Below, one piece after another: positions 53,626-64,000 of a DNA stretch of 64,000 nucleotides. This DNA comes from Cyanoderma ruficeps (lineage: Eukaryota; Chordata; Aves; Passeriformes; Timaliidae), in assembly GCA_008694505.1 (NCBI GenBank), contig VZDJ01007755.1:1999409-2063408 (forward strand), given 5' to 3'. Position 1 is the first letter of the stretch, and each line of letters opens with the position of its first letter. Under the pieces are notes generated by a model. The model was not told where the DNA came from, searched no databases, and was given only the letters and a program-made list of their open reading frames with translations. The position numbers and the translations under genes were made by a program.

Positions 53626-53912
53626 GTCTTGTTGGCACAGAAACAGTGACGGTAGAAGAGTTCCTGGCTGCCTTTTATTCTTCTGCAGACAGTGAGCACA
53701 ACGGGGCTCTCGCTGCCTGCTTTTGGCTTGTGTGGATTCACAATAAACAGCTCAGCTATGTATTTATTTTCAAGACTGATTCAATTCTTCAAAGACAACT
53801 GCTCCCGACTTGTGAATACTTGTTAGTTGCTGGAAAGTTGCAGAAGTGAAGATCAGCTCCTAGTTTCATACCAACAAATTAATGCGACGATGTGGTCCTG
53901 TCTTTTCCACAG

Positions 53913-54020
53913 GTGTGTGTGTTCTAGGACTGTCTGAACCTCCCTGTAACTAATAGCCCGTATATAATTTGGAAGGAGAAATCTTCAATGGAAGACCCCG
54001 AGGGAATAAATGGGAAGTCT
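53913..54020 (+). CDS. Start-codon exon of an unidentified gene (N-terminus MEDPEGINGKS)
   Basis: This is the best-supported exon in the window. A good acceptor (GTCCTGTCTTTTCCACAG, AG at 53,911-53,912) opens a 108-bp exon. It starts with about 75 bp of 5' untranslated sequence containing an in-frame TAG (53,925-53,927) and no upstream ATG. The first ATG (53,988-53,990, with G at +4) opens eleven codons reading MEDPEGINGKS. The exon ends in phase 0 at AAGTCT before GTAAGTAAAC, a near-perfect donor. Acceptor, stop, ATG and donor together make a real first coding exon likely. I do not recognise the gene: the short acidic peptide shows no domain or signal sequence, and the body of the protein lies further right. 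A second AG at 53,926-53,927 could be used instead, which would leave the coding part unchanged. Neighbours are the CpG promoter 12 kb upstream and a candidate exon 10 kb downstream. Confidence 0.6.
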
Positions 54021-56998
54021 GTAAGTAAACAACTTGTCAGTCCTGAGAAAAAAACAGTTGTGGATTTTAAAGTGGCAATTATTTTTGTGGCAGCCAAGTG
54101 AATGAAAATCTTTGAGAGTTACATGCACTTTTAGTCATTGGAAGAAGCAGGGAATGATGAAATTAATTGAGAAATGGAGGCTTATGCTAAAGCTACAGAA
54201 AATTAAGTATAGCTTTAAAAATACTTGTCTTCAGTGATTCGTATTACAAAATGGTGGTTGTTGCTTTCTCTAAGAAATATTTGGCCTGCTGTGTTTATGT
54301 TGTTAACATTTTTATCTGTTAGAGAGTTTTCATCCCATTATTTTAAGTTATTTCTCTTTGCCTGTGTGAATATATGTAAATACTGCTTCTGGGAGAAGTG
54401 AGTGCAACTCGTAGCTGCAAACTCTTAAGAACAGTGGCAAAAAATGTAGTAGCATTGTTGTTTGTTATAAATGTCTGTTTGTAGAGTCACAATAATAAGA
54501 AATTTTGTGAACTATCAGATGCAATTAAGGATGTTTCATGCACGGTCAAATGATTAGTTGTGTGTTTTGGATTTGTTAGTTTAATTTGTGACATCATTCT
54601 TGGCACTCTGTGAAATTCAAAATGCTACGTATATGTTTTTATTCTGAATCGTTTAACAGAAACTGTATGTATTGAGATTACCTTATTTTTACCATTTGTA
54701 AAATAAGTCCAAAAGCTATTTAGTAAATTTAGATTTATTTCCTGCATTTTTTCTGATGTGTTTATTTTCTACAGCTGAGAGTGCTCTATTCTCTTTCACT
54801 CTTCCCTTTGTATTTTATGTTTCTATATCCAGTTTCTCTGATGCTTCCATTTCATGTAGCAACAGAGTAGAAGAAACCAAGCCCCTTAATAATAAGCCTG
54901 TTGTGTTGCATGTTTTTGTTACACTTCATGTGCAGTGTAATTTTTGCTGTCTGAACCAATATGGCTTTGGTTATTTTCCAGCCTTCATTTGTGCCAGTCT
55001 TGTCTCTATGTGTAGGTTTGGGTATTTATCCATCACTGCTACCCTCATGTGTGGACAGGACCCGTTAACTCTTAGGGACAGGGTGGCCATGGTTACCAAC
55101 AGGCACTAAACAGGGATGGTCCTGTTTGCAGTTGCAGTGCCAGAGCTTTCAGCACCACCCAAGCGCCTCATTCTGTTTGGAGTTAGGCTTTTCTCCATGC
55201 ATGACAAGCCTTTCCCTGATGCTGTCAGGATTTTCTGTGGCTTCCACTGCAACACTTGTCCTCTGTGTGCCCAGCATAGCCTGGGCTTCGTGTGCTGTGA
55301 AGGGTTTGGGCCGGGTAATTGTATGCTGGAGTTGTGTGTAATGACAAATGTAACTGTCGCTTAACATAACGGGAGTATTAAGGGAAATATTTGTTCATGG
55401 TTTGGCACCACCAGCACTCCTGTTGGGGTTATTCATTCCATTCCTTCTTTTCACCACTTAGTCCAGAGAGCCTGTAAAACACTTCGTCTGCTCAGAGTTT
55501 CCCTTCACATTACCCAAGTGGGTGGTAGTTGTTGATGCTATCAAAATCTAAACCAGTAACTGCTGAATAGACCCACTGCACTGACCAGCACTCAGGCTTA
55601 ACCTCAGTTATGCCAGGTAAACGAGGACTGAAACGCCCACAGGTACATGACACAGGGCAGGGTGTGACTCTTCTGGTTGCAGTGTCATTGGAGAGGTTTA
55701 AAATTGGGGTATTAAACCCTGGAATCAGATCCTTCAGTTAGGTTTCACTTGAAGTAATTCGTAACTGGACAGTCTGCTGCATTTGCAACAGCCACTTGAC
55801 CAACAGGGAGCTTTCCTAAAAGCAGTAGTCAGAAGGCAAAATAGTCTTAGTGAAAATAAAGATGAATTGTTTTTTGTTTATTTTCCGCATAGAAAGAAAG
55901 AAAGGGTGAGGGATAGATTAGCACTCTGTAATTAGAAACCAGAAACCAAAACCTGTGACTTTGAAAACCTGGTGCTAGTCCATAGGAAAAGAAGAAAACA
56001 TCCCTATACATACCAGTTGAATGGTAATTTAATTTTGCAACTGGCCAGTGCAAACTATTCAGTGGAAGAAATTTCAGATACATGTGGATAAGGGAGGAGC
56101 TTTACTCAACAACTGAGAAATGAAACTGGATAATGTTTTAGGAAGACAGAGATAAATGGACAACAGAGGAACTACCAGGAGAAGGAGAAGGTAAAGAAAA
56201 TGAAAGAAAAGTTATCAGACAACAGTAGGAGAGAGTAGATGAGGAATTACTTTGCCATTGTCTTTGGCCAAGATTTTCTCTTGAGGAAGAGGATGATGTT
56301 GCACATGGAAATATGGCCTGTCAGTGTTGATGTGTACAGAGGCTACCATAATAAGCCCAGTAAACTCACTTCTGCACTTCTCTTACACTCACATAGCTGA
56401 GAGAGTATTTTAACCATTTCCTAATCAAGAAATGATTCTAAATTTACTGTCATGTGCTTGGTTTGCATTCTGTAGGAAATTAATTTCAAACTTGGGCTTG
56501 CAAACTTGAACATTACATCTGCCCCTGCCTTTCCTTTACTAGGTGCTTGAGGAAGAAGCACAATACAAACCTGAGGCTGGCTGGACAGAGGATATCAGTG
56601 TGTTATCCTGTCTGAAAAATTCACTGAAGTTCTGTTGCTTTCTTTCCAAGTCCAAAAAAGACTTTGAAGCTTGTTTGCTAATGACATATGCACCTATCAA
56701 AGATGGTTCACTCACGTTTCATCAAGCTAAAACAAATGGTTGGGTATTTTAATTCATATTTCTTCACCATCCTGAGGGGGCTTTTCTGCCTGTCAGTCAT
56801 TTGCAACAAGTCCCACTGCTCAAATATACTTGAGAAATAAAATCAACCTCTTGTTTTAATTATTTTTGAGATGAAAATGTAATTTTGGGTGTCAGAGAAA
56901 TTCTGATTGTAAGGAGACTGAGACTGAGTAACAGTATGTCTTATACTAAATGAATTTCAAAAAAAATTATGCAAAATTATGGTGGCTTGTATTTGTGG
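54021..56998 (+). other. Putative intron 2, left part
   Basis: AT-rich sequence without a convincing exon. A 117-codon plus frame at 54,756-55,109 is Phe/Ser/Cys-rich, lacks splice signals and is treated as chance. CTTTACTAG/GTGCTTGAGG at about 56,541 looks like an acceptor followed by an open stretch, but no matching donor was found. Confidence 0.4.
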
Positions 56999-57746
56999 TA
57001 GGCTGTCTTGGGTTGGATAGACAGGTGTTTGCCAAGGAAGATTGGAGTCTCCCTTGGAATGTCAGGCCCCCCCCTCCCCCTTTCCAAATTATTATAAATT
57101 TGCAATTAAAAGGCTGTCAGGCAAAGGTTTTGGCAATAGGTATAGCAGTTCTTTACTAGGGATATTAAAAATACAAATGTTGTAGTACAAAAGAATAAGC
57201 AAACAAACAAACAAGAAATCCTAGAAAACCCTGACAGAATCAGAAATACAACCTGACACCCTGTTGGTCAGGGTTTTGGAAACAGTCCAAAAGTAAGCCC
57301 TCCTGGAGTGGCAGATGTGGTCCTGTTGGAAGCAGAGATGATCCTGTGGAGCCAAGGGTCCAGAGATGGGTCCTCTCTTCCTTTGGGGGTCCCATGGGAA
57401 CACTGGAATCCGTGGTGACACTTGTGGCTCCTTTTAATCTAGGTGGAAATGGTTTGGCTCCTCCTTCCTGGGTGGAGCATCTCACAATGGGATGACGTAA
57501 TGTGTCATGTCACTGGTGAGCTTTAATGGCCCATTAACAGAAGATATCTTGGCGGTAGTGGAAGAATGAACAGAGATAAGAAACAACGCCCCACCCTGTT
57601 TTAACAGCTGGCTTGTTATCAGAAAGGCAGTCACCCCCTCTCTCCTGAAGTTACAACAGATAAAGAAGAAACACCTCCCAAACAGGTTTCAACGGATGGA
57701 ATAGAATAAATTTTTTTTTTTGGTTATAAAATCCCAAGACGTAAGC
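56999..57746 (+). mobile_element. Solo LTR of an endogenous retrovirus, with target-site duplication
   Basis: A 738-bp long terminal repeat spans 57,004-57,741. It begins TGTCTTGGG and ends CCCAAGACG, a 9-bp inverted terminal repeat perfect except for the final base (A expected, G present). The flanking five bases are TAGGC (56,999-57,003) and TAAGC (57,742-57,746), a 5-bp target-site duplication with one difference. Five bases fit an ERVL-like class. The plus strand has AATAAA at 57,705-57,710, near the right end, which suggests sense orientation. A C-rich tract lies at about 57,066-57,080 and a CRE/ATF-like TGACGTAA at 57,493-57,500. No primer-binding site, internal genes or second LTR follow, so it is a solo LTR left by recombination. 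Frames of 66 and 81 codons inside it are chance. The sequence resembles songbird ERV LTRs from memory only. Confidence 0.85.
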
Positions 57747-60700
57747 TAGGTCTACCAGTTCTAAACTTGGCATGGGCATGAATCTATTGCCCTAGAAACC
57801 CTCTAGAAGCCCTAAAAACATGAAAAACACTGATAAGATTCAGCATGATAACCCAGGTGGCTAGAGATACCCTGATGATGACTTCTAAAAAGAACTCAAA
57901 AAGGGCAGTGTAGAGGCCAGCAGGTATTTTATTTTATTTCATTTGATTTGCCTGTGATTTTTTAAAATTATTTTTTAATGCGTGGGGTTTATTTATTTGC
58001 AAAACTCAGCACAAGAAAAATTTCACAAGTAAGTATTGGCATGTTTTCAGCAATTGCTATACTCTCTGGGGATATTTTGGAGGGCTTTTCTTCCACAACT
58101 CTCTCTCTATTGGTAGCAATATTAAGTTATTACATAGCCTAAATTAATTTTCATTCCTACCCTGTCCAGGCTCTTAGTTGAAAATTCTCATTGCAAAATT
58201 GCACACCAAAAGTATTTTCAGCATTGAGTATTTTTGATGATGGAGTTTGCCCATCTGGAAAACAGAGCGAAGACTCTGAGGCCCTCAGCAGTCAAGGTAG
58301 ATCCAAAAAGTGTGTACCCAGTGAGCCAAAAAAGGAGGTGCTCCTGATCCACTGCAGCAGTTAATCTTCTCTGATTCCCCCCACAGCCCCCAAACCTCAG
58401 CTTTCAGTCAGCACTCAGGGCAGCCTGGCTGCATATTTCCAACTTCTTTCTCCTCCCTGCTGCTCACTGGACACTTCTCTCCTGCACACCCCATGTCACG
58501 TACCGGAGAGTGGCACTTTGCACCGAAAATTCACCTCCTACCTCTGCTAGTGGAAAGACACAGAGCAAGTAGTCGGTTTCAGCAAGAAAGGGGGAGGGAG
58601 AAAATAAAAACCCAAACCAAAAAACATCCAGCACCTGGCTGCAGCAAAATAATGAATTTTGCAGCAAACATGCGAGATTCTGTGGAATCTTGGAAAAATG
58701 CCAGACTCCACGACCACAGAAATGCTGAGTCCATGGGGCCCAGAGAGAGATGGCTGGGGCAGTTCACATCTCTCTGTCTTTGTTTCAAGCTCCTTGCAGT
58801 CTTACTGAGGCATCAGATTACACTCTCTTCACATTTTCAAGGTTATCTTCACTACCAAAAGGGCTAGAAAGTTCATTTTGTTTCAAGGCGAGCCAGGATC
58901 TGGCAGCACAACTCTCGAGCGGTTTCAGAGGCCACTGCCACAGTGGTGGCATGGCTGTGCCTGAGGGCATGGCTGGTGACCTCCAGATTTGAACAGCATC
59001 ATTAATGACATGTTTGTCATGCTTACTCACATTACCTGTTTGTCACATTAGGGAACAAAGTCTATGAGGAGGAAGGGTGAAAATAAAAGTATTTTACCTT
59101 TGGTTGAAAACTTACAGCATTGTGATTGTGAAAGTCATGCATGTGCTGCCTAGTTTTTCGCAAAGACTGGCATGGCACTGTTCTCCCCTCTGTGCTCCCC
59201 TCCTGTTCTGAAGAAATGCGTGACATGCTTCCTTTTTGGAAAGCTCTGCAAGGCAATAACCAACAAGCACCATGCAATTGCAATCTGTAACTGAGCCTAT
59301 AAAATGTAATCGCCTGCACCCTTCCCACTCCCCTTCCCCTCTCTATCTGCAATTGGTAGAATATTGGAAACATAAGCCACAAAACCCACTTATTACACTC
59401 AGTAAGTGTCAAAAAGAATGAACAGCCTGAACTAGGTGATGTATTTAAGTTCCCCAAGTTGAAGCGAGCTGCTGCTAGGCCGTCTATAGCAACTGCTCAA
59501 TCAGTAACTATTGATAGAATTTTTTTCTTTCAAGACATTTCAGTGAAAATTCTCCTGAAAACTGTAAGCTGTTTGTGGACAGTTTGAAAACCTTATTTGC
59601 TACAAGCTCTTTATTCTTCTGGGTTTGCAGTAACACCATGGAGAATTTCTTGTAACTTAAAATGTACCTTTCCTAATTGGTGGCAGAAATCCTACAGAGC
59701 CATAGGCAGCAGTGCTTGTAGCACTGACAGAAGTACTGCTACCCACAGCTTTGGTGTTGGGCATATTCCTCAAGGTCACAAAGACCTTGTAGGGGTTTTG
59801 TTGGGGTGCATCAACAGATGACACCACTTATCTTGGCTACAAATCGTTGTTTCCTTAGAGAGGTGGAACTTTTTCTTTGTTATGGCATGAGGCATTTTTA
59901 GATGACATGTAAAAGTGGGTATATGAGAAATACACAATCCATCTGACTTTTTCCAGCCACTGTGTGCAACTGTTCAGCATGGAGTCTCTTCTTGAAAGTC
60001 TTGATGAAGTTGTAGCTTAGCCCCTAACAGTAAAAAGCAAACTGCCAGTGAAGTTTATTTTCTTTTTTGCTAGGTTTTCTGGACCATTGTTCCGCTCGAG
60101 GAGCCATGTTTGTTAGTTTTGGCTCTCTGACTTCTCTTCCTTAAGGATAAACTCTCCTTAGGCAGTTGTACAACTATGCACTGAAAGGCTGCGTAGCAGT
60201 TTATTCACAGCCCAAGCTCCAGCTGAATTCAACTGTGTGACTTCCTGGCTTAAGCAGGGGTGCATCCGTAATGTAAATACCTACTTGATTCTGTGGAAAA
60301 CCAGGAGGTTTTTTGTTTGTTCTTGTAAAAGATTCCTGCGGGAAGCTTAACTTTAAAGTTGGCATCCAGCCTTCTCTGCTGTGACTCGGATACTGATCTG
60401 ATTTTGTGCTTTCATGGACATTTTTATATTTGAAAATTTTTAATTCAACATTAGCTTTGCTTACAAGCTACAGAGCAGAATAAAATCACATTACAAACAT
60501 TGTAGTATTAGATTTTATCACCATTTATTTCTTCTCGTCTGCCCAGGGATTTCTACATGTTCGGTAGAACTAATTTGCAGTCAGACACTGAGGTCTTCTA
60601 GAAGGCCAGCAGGCTCCACAAACTAATTTATCCAAATAACCAATCCCTCATAGGCCAACCATAGAAGGACACCAAAATGGCCTAAGCAGGCAAAGCCCCC

Positions 60701-63700
60701 TTTTGAAGTCTGGAATGTTTTGACTGACTTGAAACAGGCGGCAGGAATGAAGGGATAATTTTCAGTGACCCATGGGACTTTTTTGCCATTTTCAAATATT
60801 AGGTAAAACAAAGAGAAATTGCTTGTTCTAATTTAGAAAGACTTAGCAATCCGGAAGGTAACCAGACTCAGAATTGAGTACTAAGGTATAGAGCTGAAGT
60901 TTACTTAATGCATTGAAGGTTTGCATCTGGGTATATGGTATTTACACACCCACACATACACAGGCTGCTTTACTTACACATGCACATACCTAAACTGTTT
61001 TTTGAATTTGCCTTCTATAAAAAAAAATTAATACGAAAAAGTACTAAAAAAGTATATTTATGCAATATTAAGTGGACTAGCTGAAATGCTGTTTTTAAGT
61101 ACATAGGGTTTTTCTCGAAACAGTAATTTCTAACTAGAGGGATAAGTTTCTGTTGCTGCTTCAAAAGTCACTCAGGTGCCAAGACTTCCATGCCATACCT
61201 GTTTTCTTCCACTCCCTGTCCTGATGCCATTTGAGTAAATGTGGAAATTAATACAATTTTAAGTGGGTTTTCTAGTCTAAAGTACTCTTGCAGACACAAA
61301 GGGGAAGTATTTTGATGCATACATAAAATCACAATTTTCTATGAATACTTCTAGGGAGGAAGAGAAAATGTGAATATTTAGAAATGAAAACTTTACAGAG
61401 CAGGTATTGCATTTTCAGCTACTTGAATGTGCATCTTACAGACAGTGTGGAGTAATCACATGGATTTCAGCAGCTTTTTTAGGGACATGCTCTTGTAAAT
61501 TTGGTCTCAAGTTTACCATGCATATTTGTATGATAGGTCGAACCCTAATTGTATTTAGCAACACTAATGACACAGACCAGCTCCAGCACTCAGCTTCATC
61601 CCCTTGACATTGGCTTGCAGGTAAGCTGGAGCTTCCCAGAAGAAGGAATATTGTCTGTGAGAAGGATCACTAAGCCAGTAGAGAAGCTGCTCTACCTGTG
61701 CTTAGAAGAATTTTGTTTCTGTAAAACAGTATTTCGATGAAGGTTTGGTCACCAACGCAGCCTTCTGATGCCTTTGGTGGTTCTTGGCATGGAGCATTCC
61801 TGTGCAGCTCATATGTGTGTCCTGATAACTGTAGTAGGGATAGCAATGTCAGCAGATGAGAGGTTCAGGTTGGCACTTAAATGTTTAGGGTATTGGGTTG
61901 GGCTGTGGCTGTCACTGGTATTGCTCCTACATATAGAACAAACTCCTAGTTTGTTATTTTACAGGGATGTTGAAATACAAGTTCCTCCCAATTTCAGATT
62001 TCTCTGAAATATTCATTCTTAATGTTGTTCTATGGTAATAGAAAATACAATAGAATGACAAAGAAATCCTGTTTAAGTGCAGTTTTCAATCCTGTATATA
62101 CTGACCTCAGATTAGTGGATTTCAGAAACATGATGTTTAAATTAATGTTATTTTGGTGTGAGTTTATATATGTGTGTCTGTGTGCATGGAATGTATTAGA
62201 TTAAATTAAGTTATGTTTCAGCTTTTACTTGAGGAATATAATTTTGTTAGTAGTTAATAATGTTAATGCCATGATTTTCTCATATTATGTTTACATATAT
62301 GGCTACAGTAAAATCAAATTATATTTGCTGGGGGTAAGATTAGTCAGTCAAGGAGCTGTTTACAGGAGAAATTAAAATTCAGACTTGGTAGGAAAGAAAT
62401 TCTTCTCTATTTCTGTCTGCCTCGCTGTAGCTGTACTGTCTAGACTGTCCTGGAAGTCGTAGACTCAGTGGTCTCGTGGTCCATGCACAGCACAGCAGCG
62501 GAGTCTGGCAGTGAATAGAAAGCTTCATAGGGATTTCTCATCAATCACGTAGAATTTATCATTTCAGCATTTTTGGCATTCAAAGCCTTATATTCTGCCA
62601 CCACCATTCACATAGGGTGAACTTTCCGTTGTACTGACAATGCACCTCTACAACTGCGCAATGCAGCAGATGCAAGAAAATTTCTTCCCAGCTCCTATGG
62701 AGGTCAGCTCCTACCCCAAAGTGATTGATTATCGTGAATATAATTTGCAAGAGAGCTATAAATGCTGTTAATGGTCATGTGTCAATGAATGAAATTGCTA
62801 GAAGATTTAAAAAAAAACAACTTTTTTTCTTTTCTTCTTTTTTTCTAATTTTATTTTAAAAAAAGAAAGAGAGTAAGTAATTTCAGACACACTTTCATAC
62901 TTTCCTTATGCTGAGGAGTACTTTTAAAATATAATCTAAGTGTTGCATTTGGGCAAAATGAATGGGGATTCAAAGAGTGAGAGCTTTTAGAGTAAGCACA
63001 GCTTTGGTGCTTGAAGATTCAGGAATCTGCTCTTGCTGAATGTGTGTTTATTACTGTAGATATTTTTAGAAAGTAAGCATGATCTATTTTTTATTTTATT
63101 TTTATTCTTAATAATTGGACATATTTTTCATGTTTGACCACCCTTTTAGGCTTGTAAATAATTTAAAAGATCTAAAAGTATCTCAGTATTCAGAATCAAC
63201 TAGTTAAATGCCTATGTGCCTGGCTTTCACCTCCAGTTATATGTACATGAAGAAAGAATCTAAATTTAGGGTTGCCCTGTTCCACTTGTATTTTTCTACT
63301 CTAGCTTGAAGCATTAGTTTTTTGGGGAACAAGCAAGGTGTATTTAGTGGTAGGCTGATGAGTACCTCAGATCTTTGTCCTTTGCAGCAATACTTTGAAG
63401 AGGAAGAAGGTGCAAGATATATGTTATGTTTTTCTCTGGTTTTTGCAAGGCTTTGTAAAAGCTAAGTGGCACATCAAGCAGGTTTCTATAGTGCAGACAC
63501 TGCATAAATCCTCTCCTCAGACCCCATAAGGGCTGCATGCTGCCATTATGCTTTCTATAAACAGAAGACAAGCACACTGCCAAATCCTTGCAGCACTGGA
63601 CATCAGCTCTTTCTGTTCTTAGCTTGTCTTGTTTAGTGATGCTCAGACTGTCTTATTTGCCAGTATTGCATCCGCTTTGGATCATCAGGAGCAAAGAGTA

Positions 63701-63806
63701 TTTTGCACTTCTTGGTAGCTTGGAATCTTCATCTTTGCAATTTCTTCTTCATCTGCAATTTTTAAAATAAAATAATTACCTCTGATGAGTGTAATTAATT
63801 TGATAG
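57747..63806 (+). other. Putative intron 2, right part
   Basis: AT-rich sequence with no exon I can support. GCTTGCAG/GTAAGCTGG at about 61,613-61,629 contains a donor-like GTAAGC, but the upstream sequence has no matching acceptor with a stable frame. At 62,808-62,875 an A run, T-rich stretches and another A run form a low-complexity region. Minus-strand frames up to 131 codons (59,062-59,457) carry no domain. Confidence 0.4.
62808..62875. repeat. A-run / T-run low-complexity segment
   Basis: A nine-A run, a long T/C-rich stretch and a final A/G-rich run could fold as an imperfect A:T hairpin. Low-complexity DNA with no evident function. Confidence 0.75.
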
Positions 63807-63942
63807 CGTTTGGGTCCAACTAGTGAGACTTAAAGGCAAAAACTACTCAGAATCCAACAGTTTCAGAGCTGGACAGAAAAACAAGAGCCTTGTACGGCAG
63901 CTTGAACAACCTCAGAGTGGGACTAGCAGAGAAGAGCAAGAG
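63807..63942 (+). CDS. Candidate downstream coding exon (partial gene, low confidence)
   Basis: A strong donor, GCAAGAG/GTAAGTGC with GT at 63,943-63,944, closes an open stretch. The acceptor is ambiguous. Using AG at 63,849-63,850 the exon is 92 bp and, in the phase 0 left by the start-codon exon, reads NPTVSELDRKTRALYGSLNN and onward to LAEKSK, an amphipathic, coiled-coil-like peptide. Using AG at 63,805-63,806 the exon is 136 bp, and another frame reads VWVQLVRLKGKNYSESNSF and continues KNKSLVRQLEQPQSGTSREE, which would need a different incoming phase and therefore an unseen exon between. Polypyrimidine support is poor for both. I do not recognise either peptide, and the sequence may be intronic with a cryptic donor. 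Confidence 0.3.
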
Positions 63943-64000
63943 GTAAGTGCATGCCACCAGACTGGGTTAGACAACATAACTTAGCTTGGTGTTCTGTGTC

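Larger units (their letters stand above)
41829..53912 (+). other. Putative intron 1 (about 12 kb)
   Basis: After the CpG island fades at about 42,460 the sequence is AT-rich, with no coding-like exon on either strand. It contains a poly-C tract with an N, a long poly-T tract with four N, and a GT microsatellite. The moderately GC-rich patches at about 44,150-44,420, 46,450-46,720 and 49,740-50,090 carry short frames without recognisable domains. Whether extra 5' untranslated exons lie here cannot be told. Confidence 0.4.

Noticed and set aside
53439..53849. 136-codon plus-strand frame just upstream of the start-codon exon
   Set aside because: Its core is a lysine/arginine run encoded by an A/G homopurine tract. 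No family match in the rest.
61600..61640. GCAG/GTAAGC donor-like site
   Set aside because: No acceptor with a stable open frame precedes it within a normal exon length, so it is probably a chance motif.
1..64000. tRNA, rRNA, CRISPR arrays, bacterial operons or phage genes
   Set aside because: No cloverleaf with box A/B, no regularly spaced repeats and no dense long open frames; composition and repeats are those of a vertebrate nuclear genome.

Overview
This is eukaryotic, vertebrate nuclear DNA, most likely from a bird. The main evidence is a degraded CR1-type LINE at about 10.97-12.0 kb, a solo LTR with matching terminal inverted repeats at 57.0-57.74 kb that resembles songbird endogenous-retrovirus LTRs, low overall repeat content, and compact CpG islands in an AT-rich background. 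The songbird placement is from memory of LTR style and is tentative. There are no bacterial features: no operons, ribosome binding sites or CRISPR. Nearly all open reading frames are short chance frames.

Layout: (1) 1-29.3 kb is non-coding DNA with one CR1 relic, small tandem duplications, homopolymers, a 10-N gap and at least one stretch that reads like a conserved non-coding element (about 14.03-14.48 kb). (2) 29.58-36.57 kb is a cluster of separate CpG-rich blocks interleaved with AT-rich, homeodomain-site-rich segments. It looks like the regulatory/promoter domain of a developmental gene, but I find no protein-coding exon in it. (3) 36.6-41.1 kb is AT-rich non-coding DNA. (4) 41.1-42.46 kb is a strong CpG island with GC boxes and good splice donors, probably the promoter and non-coding first exon of a plus-strand gene. 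(5) 42.5-53.9 kb is probably intron 1. (6) 53,913-54,020 is the best-supported exon: a good acceptor, an in-frame stop, an ATG opening 11 codons (MEDPEGINGKS) and a GTAAGT donor. (7) 54.0-63.8 kb is probably intronic and carries the solo LTR. (8) A weaker candidate exon ends at 63,942 with another GTAAGT donor.

The working model is therefore one large plus-strand gene starting near 41.5 kb and continuing past the right edge, with a distal regulatory domain on its left. I could not identify the gene from its N-terminus. Single or short runs of N inside homopolymers and GC-rich repeats (7,416; 32,175; 41,868; 42,745; 43,621; 53,055) mark places where the assembly is uncertain.
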